A stretch of 64,000 nt of DNA from positions 310,001 to 374,000 of the forward strand of contig NZ_JACLZK010000002.1 of NCBI RefSeq assembly GCF_014253065.1, written 5' to 3'. The notes below the pieces were generated by a model. It was not told where the DNA came from. It saw only the letters and a list, made by a program, of their open reading frames with translations, and did not search any database. The position numbers and the translations under genes were made by a program. Every line of letters starts with the position of its first letter. Position 1 is the stretch's first letter. This document shows positions 55,959 through 64,000 of the stretch, one piece after another. Source of the DNA: Campylobacter massiliensis. GTDB lineage: Bacteria; Campylobacterota; Campylobacteria; Campylobacterales; Campylobacteraceae.

Positions 55959-57157
55959 TGAAAATTTTGGTTTTAAACTCAGGTAGCTCGTCGGTTAAAT
56001 TTCAGCTTTTTGATATGGCGGATAATCGCGTCATCGCTAGCGGTCTAGTCGAAAAGATCGGCGAAGCAAGCTCCTATGCCAAGCTAAAAGACGTTAGCGC
56101 GGATAAAATTTACGAGGAGCGCGCGCCGCTAAAAGACCACCACGAGGGGCTTGAGGCGATGAGGCGGCTGTTTGCTAGCTCAGATATCTTGCATGATTTT
56201 AGCGAGCTAGACGGCATCGGACACCGCATCGTGCACGGCGGCGAGAGCTTTAGCGACTCGGCTCTAGTTACGCCTGACGTGATCGCCAAAATCGAGCAAA
56301 ACTCCGTCCTAGCGCCGCTTCACAACCCAGGCCACCTAGCGGGCATAAGAAATGCGATGCAAGAGAGTGGTAAAAAGGTGCCTCACGTCGTCGTTTTTGA
56401 TACCGTATTTCATCAAACTATCCCCGAGTACGCCTATCGCTACGCTCTACCATTTGATCTTTGCAAGAGGCTACATATCCGCAGATACGGCTTTCACGGC
56501 ACTTCGCACCACTACGTGACTAAAAAAGCCGCCGAGTATCTAGGCGTGCCGTACGAGAAATTTAACGCTATCTCGCTACATCTTGGCAACGGAGCCTCCG
56601 CCTGCGCCGTACAAGGGGGCAAAAGCGTCGATACCTCGATGGGCCTAAGCCCGCTAGAAGGCCTGATAATGGGCACTAGAAGCGGCGATATGGATCCTGC
56701 GGTGCTTACATATCTTTTAAATTTAGGCGAGCTTACGGCTGAGGGCATAGACGCGTTTTTAAACAAAAAAAGCGGGCTGCTAGGCATCTGCGGCTCAAAC
56801 GACATGCGCGAAGTGGTCGTCAAGATGCAAGGCGGCGACGAGCGCGCGCATCTAGCTTTTGAGATGTTTTGCTACCGTATCAAAAAGTATATCGGCGCGT
56901 ATTACGCTGTTTTGGGCCGAGTGGACGCGGTCGTTTTTACCGGCGGTATCGGCGAAAATGCCCCGTATAGCCGCGAGAAAATCTGCAACGATCTCACGCA
57001 CATGGGTATCAGGATCGATCACGAGCTAAATTTCGCCGCAAGCGGCGGTATACGCGATCTCAGCGCCCCTGACGCAGCGGTAAAAACTCTCGTCGTGCCG
57101 ACCAACGAGGAGCTAGAAATCGCGCTAGAAACAAAAAGGGTGATAGAAAATCTCTAA
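55958..57157 (+). CDS. ackA: acetate kinase
   Basis: The start is GTG 55958, sharing a G with the pta stop and preceded by AAGGAG; the frame upstream reads into pta and is not used. The 399-residue protein begins [16 protein letters not shown] and has FDTVFHQT near 148-155, [11 protein letters not shown] near 208-218 and [14 protein letters not shown] near 327-340. It makes ATP from acetyl phosphate. Confidence 0.95.
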   Translation: MKILVLNSGSSSVKFQLFDMADNRVIASGLVEKIGEASSYAKLKDVSADKIYEERAPLKDHHEGLEAMRRLFASSDILHDFSELDGIGHRIVHGGESFSDSALVTPDVIAKIEQNSVLAPLHNPGHLAGIRNAMQESGKKVPHVVVFDTVFHQTIPEYAYRYALPFDLCKRLHIRRYGFHGTSHHYVTKKAAEYLGVPYEKFNAISLHLGNGASACAVQGGKSVDTSMGLSPLEGLIMGTRSGDMDPAVLTYLLNLGELTAEGIDAFLNKKSGLLGICGSNDMREVVVKMQGGDERAHLAFEMFCYRIKKYIGAYYAVLGRVDAVVFTGGIGENAPYSREKICNDLTHMGIRIDHELNFAASGGIRDLSAPDAAVKTLVVPTNEELEIALETKRVIENL

Positions 57158-57425
57158 ATTTTACCGCTTAAATTTGAGCTTTCGTCTGCGCGTTTGCTGC
57201 AAAAACCGCTTTGATTTGGCGCTTAAAGCAAATTTGACGAGTCGCTTCTAGGGCTCGGTCAAATTTGATCTGAAATTTACGATTATAAACGGCGGCAAAT
57301 TTCAAATTTACGCCGAGCCAAATTTGATTCCAAACCCATCAAATTTTAAAAATCCTCGCTCAAATTTATCTGCCCGAATTTACTTTATTTTAAGCTGCGC
57401 TCGGTCAAAATTTACGTAAAATTTA
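57156..57425 (+). repeat. intergenic tract with twelve AAATTT copies
   Basis: I count twelve AAATTT in about 270 bp between ackA and the DUF3137 gene, in both extended orientations (for example AAATTTGACG at 57230). Chance predicts about 0.1. GGCTCGG and CCGAGCC near 57251 and 57313 flank part of it as a stem. No gene is present. Confidence 0.8.
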
Positions 57426-57440
57426 ATCAAAAGCGAGCAA

Positions 57441-58379
57441 ATGACCCTTTCGCAAGCATTTTTATTAACCGTAAAAAAACAAAAAGAGTGCCGAGCCGCA
57501 GCGGCCGGAACGCCTAGTTTTATCGCCCTTTGCGTCGGCGTTTTTGCTCTACTTCTAGCGGCGCTTAAGATTTTTGATTTGGGCGCCGGGGCGGCTTTGG
57601 TTTTGCTTGTGCTGTTTTTTGGCTTGCTATTTTGGGTGCCCGCAAAGCTAAAAAGTATCGGCAAAGCGCAGGATGAATATAACGAATTTTACAAAGAAGT
57701 TTTTATCCCCGCACTCATCAAAGATATCGACGAGAGCTTTACGTATAGCGCCTACGGCGGCATTTCGCAGAGCGAATTTGACGCGGCGGGGATTTATAGA
57801 CCGAGCATATTTTATAGCGAAGATAGCGTACGCGGAGTCTATAAAGGCGTCAAATTTAGCCTGTGCGAGGTGATCAGCCATGAGCGCGAATACCCTCGGA
57901 TAAATAACAAATACGTCGCCGCCTTCGTCCTGCTAAAGTACGCATTTGATCAGTATTCGGACTTCAAGGGTAGCGTGCTGGTTTGCGAGTTTAATAAGAA
58001 ATTTCGCAGCAAAACGGTCGCCGTGAGTAAGGATTTTAACACTAAATTTCTAGGCGACAAAGAGCTGCTCGACGACGTCAAATTTAATGAAAATTTTAGA
58101 GTTTTTACGACCGATAAGATAGAGGCTAGATACCTGCTGACGCCTGCGTTTATGGGCAAGCTAAATATACTAAAAGCCTACAAAAACACTCTAAAATCGC
58201 CCAGCGTAGCCTTTATGGATAACAAATTTTATCTATTTTGCTTTAGCAGGAGAAATTTTTTCGAGGGACGACTCTTTGAGAGGCCTGATATCAACGAAGC
58301 TCGCCGCGAACAAAGATACGTGAGGCAGATGCTTAGCGTCATCGACGAGCTAAATTTAAGTTTAGATATCTATAGGTAA
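57441..58379 (+). CDS. DUF3137 domain protein
   Basis: The 312-residue protein has two membrane helices close to the N-terminus (about 27-45 and 50-68) and a large soluble domain (about 95-310) of the DUF3137 type, with YNEFYKEVFIPALI near 80-93. The family is found in many bacteria, often near membrane stress genes; its role is unknown. The low-complexity Ala run at 18-22 is in the cytoplasmic N-tail. Confidence 0.75.
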   Translation: MTLSQAFLLTVKKQKECRAAAAGTPSFIALCVGVFALLLAALKIFDLGAGAALVLLVLFFGLLFWVPAKLKSIGKAQDEYNEFYKEVFIPALIKDIDESFTYSAYGGISQSEFDAAGIYRPSIFYSEDSVRGVYKGVKFSLCEVISHEREYPRINNKYVAAFVLLKYAFDQYSDFKGSVLVCEFNKKFRSKTVAVSKDFNTKFLGDKELLDDVKFNENFRVFTTDKIEARYLLTPAFMGKLNILKAYKNTLKSPSVAFMDNKFYLFCFSRRNFFEGRLFERPDINEARREQRYVRQMLSVIDELNLSLDIYR

Positions 58380-58520
58380 ATTTGCCTCAAATTTGCGTGA
58401 TCTACCTTAAAAATACTGTAAATTTGACGCCATCCGCGACAAATTTACGCTACTTTAAATTTACCGCCCAAGCGTCAAATTTTACGGCGACCAGGCTATG
58501 CCCTAGCCGCCGCGTTAAAT

Positions 58521-61520
58521 TTAGCCGATTTTGCGGATATTTGCAGGTAGCGCCTGTCTAGCGCAGGTGCCCACTAGCCAGTCGTTTAGGCTAAATTTAC
58601 CCTTTCGCTTCGGATCTAGTAGGCCAAGTTTGTTGTGATTTACCCCTTTTTCCGCGTTTTCTAGCCAAAAGGCCGGTTTGCCGTCGATAAAATGCACTCT
58701 AGCGCCAAACTCATCGTGTCCAAAACCGTGCTCGAGGCTGATGACGCCGCTAGCAACGCCGTTTGTTACGAAGGCCTCGCCCGTTTGCGAGCCATACGGC
58801 GTCGTGATCTTGACCTTGTCGCCAGTCTTGATACCCTGCTCGCTTGCGATATCCTCGGCGATCCTTACGAAATTTTTCGGATGTATGGCGCGTAGCTTTG
58901 GACTAACGATCGTGTAGTAGTGCTGGATGTTTGATTTTCTCGAGCTTACGAGGTATTTCCACTCTGATTTTGGGAAAAACTTTTCTAGCGGAGTACCGTC
59001 GCTAGCGACCGCAAGGGCCAGAGTCGGCGTGCCCGGCATATACTCGCCCGTGATAGAGTGCCTATGTCCGCCAAGCGGCTCGTAGTAGATCGCAGCAGGC
59101 GTGGCGGCGGGTACTTTTACCGTGGTTTTATCGCCCTTGTACGCACTCTCGTAGCTGTCAAACCTACCGCCCTTTGCCAGCACGTGCGCGACTTTTGCTT
59201 TTTCCTCATCTTTTAAAAACGGCTCTAGCTTTTTCATGGTTTTTGAAATTTTACTTAGCTTTAGATCCTCTTTGCTGATGTCCTTCACGCCCTCTCCGTC
59301 AAAGGCCAAATTTGCCAGCGCCGCGGCGTAATACTGCTCTTTAGTATCCAGATCCATCGGCTTTCCGTCTTTATCCTTAAAGGCGCCTTTGCCAAATCCT
59401 TTTAGCCCGAGCCTTTTTGCCACCGCGATGTAAAAGGCCTCTACGTCGATTAGCGTGCCGTCTGCGGCGCGGTCTTGTTTAGCGGCGACGGCCGGGTAGC
59501 GCACGACCGAGGTTTTAGCTATCGTACCCCAGAGCGAGTTTGGAAGCGCCCAGTTTTCGAGATTTACGCCGTCTGGCACGAGGTAGTCGGCGTAGGCGTT
59601 GGTCTCGTTCATAAAGGCGTCGATACCGATGAAAAGCGGTAAATTTTTGCTATCTTTTAGCGCGTCAAGTACCGCGACTTTGAGCCCCGCCTGTCCGTAG
59701 ACGACGTTCGTCATGTAGTTTATAAACGCTTTTACTTTGTACGGATAGCCCGCGGCGTGGCTGGTGAGCGTTTCGTTTACCAGCGGCATCGAGATAGGAT
59801 ACCACGGCTGCTGTGCAGGATAGCCGCTGCCGCCTGCCGCGACTTTACGTTTAAACTCAGAGCTCGTTTCGTAATACTTGCCCGAGCGGGATAAATTTAG
59901 TCCGTTTGGTTTGAATGCGCCCTCGAAATTTTCTAGATCGTATCTGCCTTTTAAAAACTCGTGCGTGCCCGCGCTTGCGTTTACGGTGCCGCCCTTGTAG
60001 CCGTATGTGCCCATAAGCGTGTTTAGGCAAAATATCGCGCAGGTGCTCATCGCTGCTTGCGTGTGCATCATGCCGCCGTGGACGTTGGTGCTGACTTGCC
60101 TGCCGTTTTTGGTGAAATTTTCGCACAGCCAGAGGATATCGTCTATGCTCACGCCGCAAATTTTAGAGTACTCTTTGAGGCTGTGTTTATAGGCTGATTC
60201 TTTTAGTAGCTGCATCGAGCTTTTGACCTCGACTTTTTTGCCGTTAAGCAAAATTTTGCCTTTATAGTAGAGCTTAGCCGGCTCGTTTATCTTGTAGCTT
60301 TGGATTTTGCCGCTTTGAGAGCAGACCTGCCACTCGTCGCCAACTAGCGCAAATTTACCGTAGTCTGGGTGGCCTTTTTGCGTGATGACTAGGTGGGTGG
60401 CGTTGCACCAGTGTATTTCGCCGGCTAGCTTTGCCTGCTCGAAATTTGGCTGCATGAGGTAGTTTGCGGCGTATTTTTCGTTTTCTATGATCCAGCGTAT
60501 CATCGCCATAGCAAGCGCGGTGTCGGTGCCCGGTTTTATACCGATCCAGCGGCCTTTGTCTGAGGCGGCGAATTTGACGGCGTTTGTTAGCGTCGGATCT
60601 ACCACTGCATAGGTGAAGCCGTCGTTTTTACTTCTTGCGTGGGCGACCATTTTGGCTTGCTTTTGGAACGGATTTCCGCCGTTTGCCGGCGAGGTGCCCC
60701 AGTAGATGGTAAATTTGGAGTTTTCGTAGTCGGGCTTAGTATGAGCAAAGCCCTTTGCGTTGTGCGCGATTTTGCCGCCGACTCTAAAACCGCCGCCGCA
60801 GATACCGCCGTGCGAATAGTGATTTATAGTGCCGAAAGATTTTTTGATAAAGCGATCGACGATATCCGAGCGTCCGTCATAGAGATAAAAGCTCAAAAGC
60901 TGGTTGCGCTTGGTGCCGTATTCGGGATTTGCCTCGTCGATGAGTTCGTCTGAGAGTATAGCCCTAAGCCCGTCCACGTGCCCCTCGCCAAAAAGATCCC
61001 CGCCATCGACGACCTCCTCGATGAGCTGCTCGAAGCTGATCTTTTTCCACTTGCCCTCGCCTCTTTTGCCCACTCGCTTTAGCGGAGATAAAATCCTAAT
61101 AGGCGAAGCTATCATCTCGGGTAGCGCTGCGCCTCTAGCGCATACCGTGGCGCGCCGATCGTCCTCGCCGCTAGCCGTTGTTGCTAGCAGTGCGTCGTTT
61201 ATCGAGGTATCAAAGCTCGCCCAGTGCACGTTTGATAGCGGATGGTATGGGTTGCCCGTGCATCTTAGCACGCGGTCGGCTTTTTCGTCCACATGTAGCC
61301 GCAGTCCGCACTTTGCCACGCAGCCGTGACACATAGAAAATACCACGCTATGGCCGTCGTTTATCGAAATTTTGCCATCTTTTACACTAAATTCTGGCTG
61401 TAGCGAGCTGCCCTGCGGTTTATAGTCGTCTTTTATTCTCCCCGCGTCGTCCGCTACCGCAGCGGTCGCGCCAGCGGCCGAGATCATCGCCGCGTTTTTT
61501 AGAAATTCTCGTCTTTGCAT
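58521..61520 (-). CDS. ttrA: tetrathionate reductase molybdopterin subunit TtrA
   Basis: The 999-residue protein has a twin-arginine signal (RREFLK at 3-8), a [4Fe-4S] site CHGCVAKCG near 64-72 with the fourth Cys in CARGAALPE near 127, and GNPYHPLS near 90. The segment SPIRILSPLKRVGKRGEGKW (about 138-157) and FEQLIEEVVDGGDLFGEGHV nearby closely resemble Salmonella TtrA as I recall it. It reduces tetrathionate to thiosulfate in the periplasm for anaerobic respiration. ttrB is 10 bp upstream; no ttrC is nearby. Another sulfur-oxyanion reductase of the same branch cannot be excluded. Confidence 0.85.
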   Translation of the reverse strand: MQRREFLKNAAMISAAGATAAVADDAGRIKDDYKPQGSSLQPEFSVKDGKISINDGHSVVFSMCHGCVAKCGLRLHVDEKADRVLRCTGNPYHPLSNVHWASFDTSINDALLATTASGEDDRRATVCARGAALPEMIASPIRILSPLKRVGKRGEGKWKKISFEQLIEEVVDGGDLFGEGHVDGLRAILSDELIDEANPEYGTKRNQLLSFYLYDGRSDIVDRFIKKSFGTINHYSHGGICGGGFRVGGKIAHNAKGFAHTKPDYENSKFTIYWGTSPANGGNPFQKQAKMVAHARSKNDGFTYAVVDPTLTNAVKFAASDKGRWIGIKPGTDTALAMAMIRWIIENEKYAANYLMQPNFEQAKLAGEIHWCNATHLVITQKGHPDYGKFALVGDEWQVCSQSGKIQSYKINEPAKLYYKGKILLNGKKVEVKSSMQLLKESAYKHSLKEYSKICGVSIDDILWLCENFTKNGRQVSTNVHGGMMHTQAAMSTCAIFCLNTLMGTYGYKGGTVNASAGTHEFLKGRYDLENFEGAFKPNGLNLSRSGKYYETSSEFKRKVAAGGSGYPAQQPWYPISMPLVNETLTSHAAGYPYKVKAFINYMTNVVYGQAGLKVAVLDALKDSKNLPLFIGIDAFMNETNAYADYLVPDGVNLENWALPNSLWGTIAKTSVVRYPAVAAKQDRAADGTLIDVEAFYIAVAKRLGLKGFGKGAFKDKDGKPMDLDTKEQYYAAALANLAFDGEGVKDISKEDLKLSKISKTMKKLEPFLKDEEKAKVAHVLAKGGRFDSYESAYKGDKTTVKVPAATPAAIYYEPLGGHRHSITGEYMPGTPTLALAVASDGTPLEKFFPKSEWKYLVSSRKSNIQHYYTIVSPKLRAIHPKNFVRIAEDIASEQGIKTGDKVKITTPYGSQTGEAFVTNGVASGVISLEHGFGHDEFGARVHFIDGKPAFWLENAEKGVNHNKLGLLDPKRKGKFSLNDWLVGTCARQALPANIRKIG

Positions 61521-61530
61521 TATTTTCTCC

Positions 61531-62271
61531 TTACAGCGCGATCTCTTCGCTCCAGCTGATCGCTTGTTTGTAGCCTTTTTTAGCCGCCAGTTCCTTATCG
61601 TTTTTAGCCAAAATTTCGCTCACGCCGTAGTAAAAAACCTGCGGATGCGTATTTTTCGGACTATCTAGCACCATCGTCTCATGGGCGGCTAAAAATTTCC
61701 TGATATTTGAGTTTTTGTCGTTTAGATCGCCTATTATGCGGCTTCCGCCCACACAGGTCTCCACGCACGCAGGCAGCAATCCCTCGCGCAGTCTGTGGTC
61801 GCAGAAGGTGCATTTATCGACCTTGTAGGTTTGTAGGCTAAGGTATCTAGCGTGATACGGACAGGCCTCGGCGCAAAGCGCGCAGCCGATGCACTCGGCG
61901 CTATTTACTTTAACGATACCGTTGCCTCTTTGGTGGCTCGCTCCCGTCGGACAAACGTCGATACAGGCTGGATTTTCGCAGTGATTACAAAGGCGCGGCA
62001 GCGATGCGATAACGGCTCGGGTGCCCTCTTTATCGCTAGCTTCGTACTCCGAAACGATCGTCCTAAAGGCGCCTGCTTGGACGTTGTTTTCCATGGAGCA
62101 GTTCATTGTGCAAGACTGACAGCCCACGCAGCGCGTGAGGTCGATGACCATGCCGTAGCGCGGACCTTTGGTTTTTTCAAAAGTATTCGGAGCGGCCCTG
62201 AGCGCGGTTGCCGCGATAAAAACACCCGCCGCAGCGATAAAGCTACGACGCGAACCTAGCGTTGATTGCAT
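61531..62271 (-). CDS. ttrB: tetrathionate reductase iron-sulfur subunit TtrB
   Basis: The 246-residue protein has a Tat signal (SRRSFIA at 7-13) and four ferredoxin-type Cys clusters: CVGCQSCTMNC near 48, CNHCENPACIDVCP near 92-105, CIGCALCAEACPYHARY near 126, and CTFCDHRLREGLLPACVETC (split) near 150-169. It carries electrons to TtrA. First gene of the pair, divergent from xerH across 167 bp. Confidence 0.87.
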   Translation of the reverse strand: MQSTLGSRRSFIAAAGVFIAATALRAAPNTFEKTKGPRYGMVIDLTRCVGCQSCTMNCSMENNVQAGAFRTIVSEYEASDKEGTRAVIASLPRLCNHCENPACIDVCPTGASHQRGNGIVKVNSAECIGCALCAEACPYHARYLSLQTYKVDKCTFCDHRLREGLLPACVETCVGGSRIIGDLNDKNSNIRKFLAAHETMVLDSPKNTHPQVFYYGVSEILAKNDKELAAKKGYKQAISWSEEIAL

Positions 62272-62290
62272 TTTTTCTCCTTTGAATCAA

Positions 62291-62331
62291 AATGGTTTCG
62301 TAACTTTATCATAACTTAACTTAAATGATAA
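62291..62331. other. imperfect inverted repeats upstream of xerH (possible difH)
   Basis: GTTTCGTAAC-TTTATC-ATAACTTAAC is an imperfect pair around a 6-nt centre, and TTATCAT/ATGATAA (62306-62312, 62325-62331) is a perfect 7-bp pair. In Helicobacter difH lies near xerH. I cannot recall the difH arms well enough to claim a match; it could equally be an operator for ttrBA or xerH. Confidence 0.22.
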
Positions 62332-62397
62332 TATTAATATTTTGATTAAAAGTGTTTTTCAGATTACCCAAAAATTTATTTTTTAGAAGCATTTGGT

Positions 62398-62403
62398 TAT
62401 AAT
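62398..62403 (+). promoter_or_regulatory. -10 box of xerH
   Basis: TATAAT behind a T-rich stretch, 35 bp before the TTG start; AAGGAAA at 62427-62433 is the ribosome site. Confidence 0.5.
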
Positions 62404-62438
62404 GCTTTTCAGATTTTAATAAATTTAAGGAAAATATC

Positions 62439-63503
62439 TTGAAATACGCGCTTGATTGCAAGGATAGTTTTGAAAACTCGTTTATATTTTGGCTCACGAG
62501 ATACGTCAAATTTAAGCTTAGCTCGCTCTCAAACAAAGAGCTTCGCGACCCAAAGGCGCTAGCAAGCGTAAATTTCGCCCTTAGCCGCGAGATAAAAAAT
62601 ATCGACCAACTAGACGGCCTTGTAAAATCGGCTAGAAACGCGGGACTAACGGGTATAAATACATACTTTAATCCGCTTAAAAAGATATTCGAGACGCTCA
62701 AATTTTACGAGCTAGAGAGCCTAAAGCAGATCGACGAAGAGCTGCTAAGCGAGGTTCTAGCTAGCGTCACGGGCGGGCTTAGCGACGCGAGCAAGAAAAA
62801 CTACCGCATAAGTGCGATAAATTTTTTCGCATTTTTGGATAAGCAAAACGAAGAGGACGGCAAGGCGCACGTCTTTGACATCGAGCTAAAAAACTGGGGC
62901 GGCGTGGGCGGAGCGCGCGGGCAAAAGCTGCCTGAGTTTATGAGCGAGGATGAGGTCAAGAGATTTTTGGAGGCGATCGAAAACGCGGAGTTTAAAAGCA
63001 ATGCCAATCGCAACAAGCTCATCATCAAAATTATCATTTTCACTGGCATCCGCGTGAGCGAGGCGCTAAGCCTAAAGCGCAAAGATATAACCGAGGACGG
63101 CGAACTCTACGTCATAAGAATCCGCGGCAAAGGCAACAAGTACCGCGTCGTTATGATCAAGCGCCGCCTCATCGAAGCCCATCTGGACGCGATCGCGATA
63201 AACTATATAAATAAAGAAGGCTATCTTTTTATCAACAAAAAAGGTACGCGCCTGACGCAGGCCTACGTGAGCCGCATCGTCGAGCAGATACTCTTTAAAG
63301 TAGGAATCCGTAAGGAAAAAAACGGCGCTCACATGCTGCGTCACACCTTTGCCACGATGCTTTACAAAAAGCAAAAAGACCTGGTTTTAGTGCAAGAAGC
63401 GCTCGGGCACGCGAGCCTAAACACTTCGCGCATTTACACACATTTTGATAGCGAAAAGCTAAAGCTCGCCGCGCAGGTAGCCGAGGAGCTAAGCGGGGAA
63501 TAG
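62439..63503 (+). CDS. xerH: tyrosine recombinase XerH
   Basis: The 354-residue protein starts at TTG 62439. It has a SAM-like N-terminal domain (about 75-145) and the catalytic domain with Arg in FTGIRVSEAL near 204-213, HMLRHTFATMLY near 303-314 and LGHASLNTSRIYTHF near 327-341 (nucleophile Tyr). A single long Xer with an extended N-terminus is the epsilonproteobacterial XerH, which resolves chromosome dimers at difH with FtsK. A mobile-element integrase is less likely, as no such genes are near. Confidence 0.9.
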   Translation: MKYALDCKDSFENSFIFWLTRYVKFKLSSLSNKELRDPKALASVNFALSREIKNIDQLDGLVKSARNAGLTGINTYFNPLKKIFETLKFYELESLKQIDEELLSEVLASVTGGLSDASKKNYRISAINFFAFLDKQNEEDGKAHVFDIELKNWGGVGGARGQKLPEFMSEDEVKRFLEAIENAEFKSNANRNKLIIKIIIFTGIRVSEALSLKRKDITEDGELYVIRIRGKGNKYRVVMIKRRLIEAHLDAIAINYINKEGYLFINKKGTRLTQAYVSRIVEQILFKVGIRKEKNGAHMLRHTFATMLYKKQKDLVLVQEALGHASLNTSRIYTHFDSEKLKLAAQVAEELSGE

Positions 63504-63670
63504 CCGCTAAATTTGAGCGGTTTTGGTAAATTTGACCCGGGCGACTAACGTACGCGAGCTTGCTAAATTTGGAATTTAGCTAAATTTACAAGTCAATATG
63601 CTATTTTCAAATTTGAGCAGTCTATACATAAGATATTTGCGCGGTTAAATTTCAAGAATTTGACTAGAGA

Positions 63671-63701
63671 TGAAAAACGGCCGCGCCTGAAACGCGACCG
63701 T
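63671..63701 (-). terminator. intrinsic terminator of clpB
   Basis: On the minus strand ACGGTCGCG pairs with CGCGGCCGT (9 bp, one T-G) around TTTCAGG, followed by TTTTTC. It lies just after the clpB stop at 63711. Confidence 0.85.
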
Positions 63702-63710
63702 AAATTTGGT

Positions 63711-64000
63711 TTAAATTTTAGAGATCGTTATTTTTTCTTTGTCGCTACCGATTACGATCTCGTCGCCGCTTTCAAGCTCGTCGCGCAGGATCATATCGGC
63801 TAGCGGGTCTTCCACTAGCTCGTAAAGAGCTCGGCGTAAAGGTCTAGCGCCGTAAACGATGTCAAAGCCCGCACCTGCGATAAATTTCTTCGCCTCTTCG
63901 CTTAGGCTCGCCTTGATACCGCGATTTTGCAGCGTTTTTTCAAGCTCTTTAAACATTATATCCACGATTTTTATTAGCCCGTCTTCATCGAGCGGATTAA
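63711..64000 (-). CDS. clpB: ATP-dependent chaperone ClpB (C-terminal part, window edge)
   Basis: The frame is open from the window edge (NPLDEDGLIKIVDIMF) to the stop. GFDIVYGARPLRRAL and EDPLADMIL are the C-terminal D2 small-domain signatures of Hsp100 ATPases; with the acidic tail they fit ClpB better than ClpA, which ends in a longer Gly-rich segment. It disaggregates proteins with DnaK. Confidence 0.85.
   Translation of the reverse strand, partial: NPLDEDGLIKIVDIMFKELEKTLQNRGIKASLSEEAKKFIAGAGFDIVYGARPLRRALYELVEDPLADMILRDELESGDEIVIGSDKEKITISKI

Noticed and set aside
62321-62701. 126-codon minus-strand frame over the start of xerH
   Set aside because: It covers the xerH promoter and start on the other strand; the protein is Ser/Leu-rich shadow sequence.
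62439-63503. xerH as integrase of a mobile island
   Set aside because: No cargo or attachment repeats nearby, and the long single-Xer architecture is the normal chromosomal XerH.
1-64000. CRISPR arrays, insertion sequences, prophage genes, rRNA
   Set aside because: No spaced direct repeats, transposase, phage structural genes or rRNA motifs were seen; the AAATTT repeats are irregularly spaced and too short for CRISPR.

Overview
The window reads as a chromosomal segment of a Campylobacter from the higher-GC oral/intestinal group (the C. rectus / C. showae / C. curvus / C. concisus side of the genus). The evidence is the neighbourhood flgA-ubiX-coaD-tmk-hisS-speA-aspB, a two-subunit pyruvate carboxylase A subunit beside bpt, a XerH-type recombinase, a Cts-type competence cluster, TATAAT promoters with weak -35 boxes, and a mixed base composition. 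I see no rRNA, CRISPR array, insertion sequence or prophage. The ends cut an OmpA/MotB-like gene (left) and clpB (right).

Layout. 1-1020: end of a MotB/OmpA-like gene, then fliP. 1163-6637: a tripartite RND efflux operon (TolC, adaptor, pump). 6944-10184: an iron-uptake pair, a PepSY membrane protein broken by an in-frame amber codon and a TonB siderophore receptor broken by a one-base loss in an A tract. 10481-13437: Sel1 lipoprotein, Pit phosphate transporter, YqeY. 13878-29114 (minus): argG-rplI-hslV-hslU-era, an eight-gene competence/type IV pilus-like machine (cts) in the same gene order as MSHA pilus genes mshIJKLMNEG, then a PAS protein and a soluble chemoreceptor. 29281-31907: S4 protein, tsaE, lptB, rpoN. 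32006-35966 (minus): membrane protein, DnaJ-like protein, bpt, a small protein, pycA. 36386: tRNA-Arg followed by a very AT-rich gene-free stretch. 37047-39617 (minus): sixA, DUF455, rhomboid, NlpC/P60-like lipoprotein. 39885-49620 (plus): murA, moeA, tRNA-Gly, flgA, ubiX, coaD, tmk, hisS, speA, aspB. 49735-54510 (minus): DUF2695, lpxD, ilvH, ilvB, a small ORF, flgH. 54573-58379 (plus): pta, ackA, DUF3137. 58521-62271 (minus): tetrathionate reductase TtrBA. 62439-63503: xerH. 63711-end: clpB.

The most unusual signal is not a gene. The palindrome AAATTT, usually extended to AAATTTGA(C/G), is heavily over-represented. The exact 10-mer AAATTTGACG occurs at least 16 times on the plus strand and its complement at least 8 times, where fewer than one is expected. 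It sits in intergenic tracts, forms inverted pairs at operon ends (13449-13486, 13833-13869, 50055-50090), and fills in-frame expansions of two proteins (the RND adaptor tail and a roughly 125-residue insertion in UbiX). AAATTT is an RAATTY site, the methylation mark that C. jejuni uses to recognise its own DNA in transformation, and this window also carries the transformation machine. I propose it as a DNA-uptake-sequence-like system. Other points: flgA has no normal start codon and its signal peptide begins at the last base of tRNA-Gly; a C/G-rich structured spacer lies downstream of flgH; and ttrBA lacks the membrane subunit ttrC.
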